Shown here: one piece after another, positions 6,538-11,277 of the stretch | Numbering within the stretch: the first letter of the stretch is position 1 | Layout: each line of letters opens with the position of its first letter | Source of the DNA: a bacterium | Lineage (GTDB): Bacteria; Bacillota_I; Bacilli_A; RF39; UBA660 | Reading direction: 5' to 3' | Assembly (NCBI GenBank): GCA_014846175.1 | Contig: RKAV01000009.1 | Span: 1 to 11,277, forward strand | DNA: 11,277 bases | Made by a program: the position numbers and the translations under genes | Notes under the pieces: model-generated | The model's input: the letters and a program-made list of their open reading frames with translations, nothing else | The model's database searches: none | Told to the model about the DNA's origin: nothing

Positions 6538-7659
6538 TCACTTCCCTTGATATTTATTTATAAACTCATCACGATATTCTAAGATTCTATCTTCTTTTAT
6601 TGCTTCTCTTAATTCTTCTGTTAATTTTATTAAGAATCTAATATTATGAATAGATAATAATCTCCCCCCTAACATCTCATCACAAGTGATTAAATGTCTT
6701 ATATATGCTTTAGTATAATTCTTACAAGCATAACAATCACAAGTCTCTTCAATAGGAGTAAAATCTTCTTTATATTTAGCATTTTTTAAGGTTAACTTAC
6801 CATGTCTTGTAAAAGCTTGACCATGTCTTGCTATTCTAGTAGGTAAAACACAATCAAAGATATCAATACCTCTTATAACTCCTTCTATAATGTCGATTGG
6901 ATCTCCTACTCCCATTAAATATCTAACTTTATCTTCTGGTAAATATCTAACTCCATCTTCTACCATTTTATACATAACTGGTTTACTTTCACCTACACTA
7001 GTACCACCAATACTATAACCATCAAAGTCTAATTTAACTGTCTCTTTACAGCTTAGTTCCCTAAGGTCAGTAAATTCTCCTCCTTGTACTATTCCAAATA
7101 GGGATTGGTTGGGATTATTATGAACTTTCTTTCCTCTTTCTGCCCAACGAAGTGTTCTTAAGATTGATTTTTTCATATAATCGTAACTAACCGGATAAGG
7201 AGGACATTCATCAAAACTCATAGCAATATCACTATCTAATTTATTTTGAATTTCAATTGATTTCTCTGGTGTTAAAAATAAATTACTTCCATCTAAATGG
7301 CTCTTAAATTTAACTCCTTCTTCTAAGATATTCTTCTCTTTGTTTTTAACTAAGGAGAATACTTGAAAACCACCACAATCAGTAAGTATAGGTCCATCAT
7401 AATTCATAAATTTATGTAATCCCCCAGCTTTTGCTACTATATCTTCACCAGGTCTTAACCATAAATGATAAGTATTAGCAAGAATAATACCACTCTGACA
7501 TTCTTTAACTTCTTCGGGAGTTAATCCTTTTACTGTCGCCCTTGTTCCAACCGGCATAAACATTGGTGTGTCATAAGTTCCATAATTAGTTTCTAACTTA
7601 CCAAGTCTTGCTTTTGTATTTTTTTCTTTCTTCTCTAAATGATATTTAATCTTTCCCAT
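6538..7659 (-). CDS. tgt: tRNA-guanine transglycosylase
   Basis: Tgt exchanges guanine 34 of tRNAs with GUN anticodons for preQ1 (or queuine in some organisms), the base-swapping step toward queuosine. The protein has 373 residues, normal for the family. Key elements are present: Asp94 in ILTDCGGFQVFSL (general base/substrate binding), FGIVQGG (188-194), GGTSVGE (218-224), the nucleophile Asp269 in FDCVLPTRIAR, and the zinc site Cys307, Cys309, Cys312 with His338 (SIHN). Two pocket positions differ from the usual bacterial form: Cys95 where Ser is typical, and Thr220 where Leu is typical. The start ATG overlaps the preceding stop by 1 nt (TAATG) and has an AGGAGG-type ribosome binding site. 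The gene ends on TGA at the expected length, an argument for TGA as stop here. Confidence 0.95.
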   Translation of the reverse strand: MGKIKYHLEKKEKNTKARLGKLETNYGTYDTPMFMPVGTRATVKGLTPEEVKECQSGIILANTYHLWLRPGEDIVAKAGGLHKFMNYDGPILTDCGGFQVFSLVKNKEKNILEEGVKFKSHLDGSNLFLTPEKSIEIQNKLDSDIAMSFDECPPYPVSYDYMKKSILRTLRWAERGKKVHNNPNQSLFGIVQGGEFTDLRELSCKETVKLDFDGYSIGGTSVGESKPVMYKMVEDGVRYLPEDKVRYLMGVGDPIDIIEGVIRGIDIFDCVLPTRIARHGQAFTRHGKLTLKNAKYKEDFTPIEETCDCYACKNYTKAYIRHLITCDEMLGGRLLSIHNIRFLIKLTEELREAIKEDRILEYRDEFINKYQGK

Positions 7660-8072
7660 TACTTACTCCTCCTGCTTTCTTTAATATCTTTATTTTCTTT
7701 TTCTAAATACATTAGTTTTCTTTTTAGTAATTCCTCATACTTAGCTAATTCTTTTTCTATTCTTTCTATATTATTTTTTTTAATATATTTACGATACTTA
7801 TTTCTAATTATTTGTTTATATTTATTTATTTCATTTAATGCTTCTTGATAAGCAACACCACTATCATCATCATTAGCTAAATAAAAGGTAATAAACTTAA
7901 TTAATTTCTCATATCTTTTAACTAATTGTCTTTTAGTTACTTCTTTTTTTATTATATAATCAACCACATGAATATTTGTTTTCTCTTTAGTATAACTAAT
8001 AGTAATAGACTTATCAAGAATTAATTTACCAGTATATGAATAACTCTTTTCTATACATTTATATGTTTCCAT
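7659..8072 (-). CDS. Unknown 137-aa protein with helical C-terminus, between trmD and tgt
   Basis: Not recognised. The N-terminal third (1-45) looks beta-rich (YSYTGKLILDKSITISYTKE). The rest is helical and highly charged, with a likely coiled coil at about 75-130 (IRNKYRKYIKKNNIERIEKELAKYEELLKRKLMYL region) ending in KESRRSK. It has no signal peptide or membrane segment. The high Lys/Arg content would suit RNA or ribosome contact, but that is speculation. The start ATG is supported by AAGGGG about 7 nt upstream. It overlaps trmD by 14 nt and tgt by 1 nt, so it is clearly translated as part of the operon. Confidence 0.7.
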   Translation of the reverse strand: METYKCIEKSYSYTGKLILDKSITISYTKEKTNIHVVDYIIKKEVTKRQLVKRYEKLIKFITFYLANDDDSGVAYQEALNEINKYKQIIRNKYRKYIKKNNIERIEKELAKYEELLKRKLMYLEKENKDIKESRRSK

Positions 8073-8745
8073 TATTATCCCCTTCTTCTAATAAGTCATA
8101 TCTTCTTTCCCTTGTTTTTTCTAAAGCAGTTTTCTTTCTATATTCTTCTATTTTCTTATGATCACCTGATAACAACACCTCAGGTACTATAAGTCCATTA
8201 TATTCCCTTGGCTTTGTATATTGTGGATAATCTAATAGTCCATTGTAAAACGAATCATTTTGATAGCTTTCTTTATTAATAACACCATCTATTAGTCTTG
8301 TAACAGAATCTATTAACACCATAGCAGGTATTTCCCCTCCTGTTAAAACATAATCCCCAATAGATATTTCCATATCACAAATACTTCTTATTCGTTCATC
8401 AAAGCCTTCATAATGACCACATATAATTATTAAATGTTTTAACTTTACTAAATTATTAGCTATTTCTTGTTTATAAGGTATTCCATCAGGAGTTAGTAAA
8501 ATAACTGTACTATCAACTGTTCTTAAACTATTAACACAATCAAAAATAGGTTGACACGTAAGAATCATCCCACACCCTCCCCCATAAGGGGTATCATCTA
8601 CTTTATGATGTATATCTTTAGAATAATCTCTAAAGTTATGTAAAGCTATTTCTATTTTTTTATCATCTATTGCTCTTTTAATAATTGATGATGAAATAAC
8701 CCCAGTAAACATCTCAGGGAATAAAGTCAAAACATCTATTTTCAT
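8059..8745 (-). CDS. trmD: tRNA (guanine-37-N1)-methyltransferase
   Basis: TrmD makes m1G37 in tRNAs with G at 36-37, preventing +1 frameshifting; it acts as a dimer using S-adenosylmethionine bound in a trefoil knot. The protein has 228 residues. Visible signatures are MKIDVLTLFPEMF (1-13), DDTPYGGGCGM (50-60), LTPDG (84-88), GHYEGFDERI (110-119) and IGDYVLTGGEIPA (129-141) of the knot. Arg150 and Asp172 (GLLDYPQYTKP) are at the positions that correspond to the catalytic Arg/Asp pair of the E. coli enzyme. The ATG is preceded by a perfect AGGAGG that overlaps the rimM stop (TAG). It follows rimM by 9 nt, the classic order, although rpsP and rplS, which often flank the pair, are absent. Probably essential. 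Confidence 0.97.
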   Translation of the reverse strand: MKIDVLTLFPEMFTGVISSSIIKRAIDDKKIEIALHNFRDYSKDIHHKVDDTPYGGGCGMILTCQPIFDCVNSLRTVDSTVILLTPDGIPYKQEIANNLVKLKHLIIICGHYEGFDERIRSICDMEISIGDYVLTGGEIPAMVLIDSVTRLIDGVINKESYQNDSFYNGLLDYPQYTKPREYNGLIVPEVLLSGDHKKIEEYRKKTALEKTRERRYDLLEEGDNNGNI

Positions 8746-8754
8746 AACATCCTC

Positions 8755-9225
8755 CTAAAGTAGTTCTATTTCTACTGTTTTTTTATTACTATCTATTTTC
8801 TTTATAAAATGCTCATTATAAGGAACTAATACTTCTTTTTTATCTATTAGTAATCTTATTATTTTATAATTACTACCCGTATTATCTATAGATAATACTT
8901 TTCCTTTATCATTGACTTTGTATTCTTTATAGTTAATATCAAAGTCTTCTAATGGTGTGAGTGATAAATAACTATTGTTTATATATACCTTCTTTTTAAT
9001 TAAAAATAATACTTCATTAATATTATTATAATCATTTAGTAAAACCATATCATAGTTCTTATGTTTTCTATAACTTCTAATCTTATATTCTATATCATCT
9101 ATTAATAAGTTATTATCTACTTTAAATATCTTCTTCTTAACTTGTTCATCTAAGTTAGATATTATTCTAATCTCCCCTTTTATTCCATGCGTAGATACTA
9201 TAGTACCTATATATAGTTTATTCAT
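8755..9225 (-). CDS. rimM: Ribosome maturation factor RimM
   Basis: RimM assists late assembly of the 30S subunit, binding ribosomal protein S19 at the 30S head. The family is recognised from IGTIVSTHGIKGEIRI (6-21), the hallmark of its N-terminal barrel, the middle LFLIKKKVYI segment, and the C-terminal PRC-barrel part ending with VLVPYNEHFIKKID (about 132-145) and VEIELL. At 156 residues it is slightly shorter than the common 165-175. The start overlaps the end of the methyltransferase gene by 8 nt (ATGAATAA), implying translational coupling. The following gene is trmD, as in many bacteria, which supports the call. Confidence 0.93.
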   Translation of the reverse strand: MNKLYIGTIVSTHGIKGEIRIISNLDEQVKKKIFKVDNNLLIDDIEYKIRSYRKHKNYDMVLLNDYNNINEVLFLIKKKVYINNSYLSLTPLEDFDINYKEYKVNDKGKVLSIDNTGSNYKIIRLLIDKKEVLVPYNEHFIKKIDSNKKTVEIELL

Positions 9226-9958
9226 CTTTCTTACCTAATTCGTATAATAAAACAGAAGTAGCTATAGCAACATTTAAACTCTCTACATCATTACTCATAG
9301 GTATATATAAATTCTTATCACTAAGTTCTAAGTATTCTTTTCTAACTCCACTACCTTCATTACCTACTAGTAATGCAAAACGTTTTTTATCAGCTACAGT
9401 TAATTCTTTAGCATCAGTTCCATATTCTACCCTAGTAGCATAAATAGGTATTTTTAACTCTTTTAGCATAGGTAATAATTCCTTAAAGTTATATGTAAAG
9501 ATGGGAATATGAAAAAGAGTACCCTGTGTAGCTCTTACTACTTTAGGATTATATAAATCAACACAATCATTAGATAATATTATGGTATCTATATTAAAAG
9601 CTACAGCACTTCTAACAATAGCACCCATATTACCAGGGTCTTGTATTTCATCAAGTAATAATAATCTACTACCAATAGTAGTATCATCTAATTTACTACA
9701 AACACCCATTATCTTTTGGGGAGTTTCCACGTTACTTATCTTTTTCATAACTTCATAACTTACTACCGTATAAGGAACATCAAAAGGAGTTACTTCACCT
9801 TCACATAATATAATTTCTTTTAATTTATTATGTTGATATGCCTCTATAACTAAATGACGTCCTTCAACTAAAAATTCGCCATACAAATCACGATATTTCT
9901 TTCTACTTAATCTTTTTAAATATTTAACCTTTTCATTATCAAAACTAGTAATTACCAT
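9218..9958 (-). CDS. SpoU/TrmH-family RNA 2'-O-methyltransferase
   Basis: A 246-residue SPOUT-class enzyme with a short N-terminal substrate-binding domain (about 1-90; KYRDLYGEFLVEGRHLVIEA is typical of rRNA 2'-O-methylases of the TrmH/RlmB/YsgA group) and a trefoil-knot catalytic domain. Motif 1 is DEIQDPGNMGAIVRSA (103-118, with Asn110 and Arg116), motif 2 LLVGNEGSGV (196-205), and motif 3 spans 219-240 (IPM, then ESLNVAIA). The substrate is RNA, most likely 23S rRNA or tRNA; the exact nucleotide cannot be told from sequence. The start has AGGAG upstream. The gene follows the metallopeptidase by 8 nt and overlaps rimM. YsgA-like is the closest label, but I leave the symbol empty. Confidence 0.9.
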   Translation of the reverse strand: MVITSFDNEKVKYLKRLSRKKYRDLYGEFLVEGRHLVIEAYQHNKLKEIILCEGEVTPFDVPYTVVSYEVMKKISNVETPQKIMGVCSKLDDTTIGSRLLLLDEIQDPGNMGAIVRSAVAFNIDTIILSNDCVDLYNPKVVRATQGTLFHIPIFTYNFKELLPMLKELKIPIYATRVEYGTDAKELTVADKKRFALLVGNEGSGVRKEYLELSDKNLYIPMSNDVESLNVAIATSVLLYELGKKDE

Positions 9959-9966
9959 AATTTCTC

Positions 9967-10605
9967 CTATCTATCATTTGTTAATGCTCTATATTTTTTA
10001 TAATCTTTAAAATTTTCTTCTACTATCATCCAGAATCTTTTAGAATGATTTGCTTCTACTAAATGGGAAAGTTCATGATATATAACATAATCTAAGCAAT
10101 TAATATCTTTAGTAATAAGTTCTAGATTAAGAGTAATAACATGTGTCTTAGTATTACATACACCCCACCTAGTTTTCATCTTTCTAATACGTAAACTAGG
10201 TTCTGGAATACTTCTTGTAAAATTCTTATAACAAGTTTCTAAATGACTACTAAATAGTTTTAAAGCTTCCTTCTTAAACCACTTATCTATATCTATATTC
10301 CTATTTAAAAAAACTTTATTATCACCAAATCTTACTTCTTCTATATTAGTATATACTATATCATATCTCTTACCTAAATAGTAAAAATCATTCTTCTTAT
10401 CTTCTAACATAGTAGTTCTATCAATCATCTTTTCAATACTTTTTCTATTAGAATCTATTATTCTTTTAATTTTATTATCACTAGTTAATATATTACAAGT
10501 AATATATATCTTTAAATCTTCTTTTACTTTAATATATAGATTCTTGGTAGTTCTTTTTTTAGTTACTATCACATCATAATCTTTACCATTATAATTAAAC
10601 ACCAT
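9967..10605 (-). CDS. YgjP-type zinc metallopeptidase (M48-like, DUF45)
   Basis: A 212-residue protein of the YgjP/DUF45 family, soluble proteins with a gluzincin-like zinc site. The C-terminal domain carries RIRKMKTRWGVCNTKTHVIT (139-158), then LDYVIYHELSHLVEANHSKRFW (171-192). His177 and His181 of HExxH bind zinc, Glu178 is catalytic, and His187 is the likely third ligand. The N-terminal half is beta-rich, as in the family. Its physiological substrate is unknown. The frame extends to a GTG at 10623, but a TATAAT box at 10625-10630 puts the transcript start at about 10618. The ATG at 10605, with GGTGGTG just before it, is therefore the only sensible start. It is the first gene of the eight-gene operon. 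Confidence 0.88.
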   Translation of the reverse strand: MVFNYNGKDYDVIVTKKRTTKNLYIKVKEDLKIYITCNILTSDNKIKRIIDSNRKSIEKMIDRTTMLEDKKNDFYYLGKRYDIVYTNIEEVRFGDNKVFLNRNIDIDKWFKKEALKLFSSHLETCYKNFTRSIPEPSLRIRKMKTRWGVCNTKTHVITLNLELITKDINCLDYVIYHELSHLVEANHSKRFWMIVEENFKDYKKYRALTNDR

Positions 10606-10624
10606 ATCACCACCATACGCCACT

Positions 10625-10630
10625 ATTATA
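10625..10630 (-). promoter_or_regulatory. -10 box of the ygjP-to-xerC operon
   Basis: TATAAT on the minus strand, 20 nt ahead of the ATG at 10605. The -35 region is A/T-rich with no clear TTGACA. The expected start at about 10618 leaves a leader of about 12 nt that contains only the ribosome binding site. It is the only promoter candidate for the whole minus-strand run down to 4884. Confidence 0.55.
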
Positions 10631-10939
10631 CTAAATTATTAAAGGAAAATAAAGGATTTAACAAGAAAAAAGATACGGGATTTATATAAAAATGATTTAT
10701 TCCCATACCTATATTAACTAAGAGTAAATAATATTAATTTTTTAAAGTACCAATATATTTTTATCAAGAAGAATAAAGAGCATATAGGAAGTTTAAAGTC
10801 AAAAAATACAAAGGAATATCAAAGCCTTTTTTACCAAAAACCTAGTCAAAGGTATTATCATCCCTTTACAAAAAAAGTAATTTTTATTTTACTTCTTCAA
10901 AAGCATAAATAAGTTATTATATATCTAGGAGATGATAAC
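10631..10939. other. Intergenic region between divergent transcripts
   Basis: Non-coding, A/T-rich. No ORF longer than about 26 codons with a ribosome binding site is visible. A small A/T-only hairpin AAGTAA (10875-10880) / TTACTT (10889-10894) is followed, on the minus strand, by a run of T, a weak terminator shape. At the right edge TATTAT (10915-10920) is a possible -10 for the plus-strand gene, with no good -35. No riboswitch or T-box pattern was recognised. Confidence 0.4.
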
Positions 10940-11251
10940 ATGACAAAAACTAATTATATTAACATAATAAAAAAAGGGGGATTCTATACTGTCTATAATA
11001 ATGACTGTTATATAATTAACTACCTTTTTAATTACAAAATAGTTAATAATAAAACAGGTTTTCCTATAAGTAGTATTAATAAAGTACTCAATACCCTAAA
11101 TAGGAAAAAAATCAATTATATAATAGATAATAAGGAAGTTAAGTTTAATACTAATAATTATGAGCAATACTTAACAACTGGAGTTAATAATTATAATTTA
11201 ATAAATAAGAAAAAAACATTAGAAGATTTTCAAAGTATATGTTTGGTATAA
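10940..11251 (+). CDS. Small protein resembling the MutS N-terminal (domain I) fold
   Basis: A protein of 103 residues. Residues 12-62 follow the MutS domain I pattern: KGGFYTVYNNDCYIINYLF (12-30) corresponds to the G-x-F-Y-E-x-x-x-x-D-A region that, in MutS, contains the Phe and Glu inserted at a mismatch. GFPISSINKVLNTL (40-53) corresponds to the G-(V/F)-P-x-x-x-x-x-x-x-x-x-x-L helix, and INYII (58-62) to the following strand (KVAI in MutS). The mismatch-contacting Phe (Phe15) is kept, but the Glu of FYE is Thr17 here. The remaining 40 residues are Asn-rich and unassigned; no connector, clamp or ATPase domain follows. The ATG has AGGAG 8 nt upstream. It is transcribed away from the operon. 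The relationship is my pattern match and needs a profile search; the protein may bind nucleic acid or simply be an orphan fold. Confidence 0.5.
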   Translation: MTKTNYINIIKKGGFYTVYNNDCYIINYLFNYKIVNNKTGFPISSINKVLNTLNRKKINYIIDNKEVKFNTNNYEQYLTTGVNNYNLINKKKTLEDFQSICLV

Positions 11252-11277
11252 GAAATATTTTGCAGGAATACTTTTAG

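Noticed and set aside
6538..6540. TGA read as tryptophan (mycoplasma code)
   Set aside because: Tgt ends here at the normal family length and recognised genes use TGG for Trp.
7639..7848. 69-codon plus-strand hydrophobic reading frame
   Set aside because: Antisense to the unknown 137-aa gene and the tgt start; its Leu/Ser/Phe content comes from complementing Lys/Glu-rich codons.
10606..10623. Upstream GTG start for the YgjP-type gene
   Set aside because: It lies at or ahead of the transcript start predicted from the TATAAT box, while the ATG at 10605 has a GGTGGTG site.
10641..10718. Short minus-strand ORF (about 26 codons) upstream of the YgjP gene
   Set aside because: Weak ribosome binding site and low-complexity Phe/Asn/Leu composition; nothing supports expression.
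10869..10894. Minus-strand terminator
   Set aside because: The 6-bp stem contains only one G-C pair per arm and no minus-strand gene ends here; it is noted only within the intergenic description.

Overview
The window is very A+T-rich chromosomal DNA. It most likely comes from a low-GC Bacillota, possibly one of the uncultured gut Bacilli close to the Mollicutes (RF39- or Erysipelotrichales-like). The support is compact operons with overlapping genes, strong AGGAGG-type ribosome binding sites, scpA-scpB, a tyrosine recombinase, rimM-trmD and an RNHCP-domain gene. TGA appears to be read as stop: Tgt ends on TGA at its normal family length, and Trp codons are TGG. That favours genetic code 11 over the mycoplasma code. 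The taxonomic placement is inference.

Left part (1-1206, + strand): a small accessory module. It has a Panacea/DUF4065 (SocA-type) antitoxin gene with its own extended -10 promoter, overlapping a second gene that is probably its toxin partner. The second gene is split by a frameshift near 950-960 and now reads as two ORFs. After an empty A+T-rich stretch comes a class II tRNA-Leu(CAA) whose acceptor, anticodon and T stems all contain mismatches, followed by a bidirectional terminator.

Middle (1594-4880): on the minus strand, a strong promoter at 3397-3425 drives scpA, scpB (SMC-condensin partners) and a small multispanning membrane protein. Upstream is a 360-residue minus-strand protein with a PARP/ART-like His-Gly-Thr motif. 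It diverges from a small plus-strand RNHCP zinc-ribbon gene, and the two promoters share a 33-nt core with mirror-image extended -10 elements.

Right part (10605 down to 4884, minus strand): a tightly packed eight-gene transcription unit. In order: YgjP-type metallopeptidase, SpoU-family RNA methyltransferase, rimM, trmD, an unknown 137-aa coiled-coil protein, tgt, an unknown ~260-aa protein, and an XerC/D-type recombinase. Neighbours are 9 nt or less apart or overlap by up to 14 nt. The theme is ribosome maturation and tRNA modification (m1G37 by TrmD, queuosine-pathway base exchange by Tgt, an rRNA/tRNA 2'-O-methylase), with chromosome-dimer resolution at the tail.

The last gene (10940-11251, +) is a 103-aa protein that looks like a free-standing copy of the MutS mismatch-binding N-terminal domain. 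The items most worth a second look are the frameshifted antitoxin partner, the ART-like protein, the free-standing MutS-I-like protein, the degenerate tRNA-Leu and the substituted substrate pocket of Tgt.
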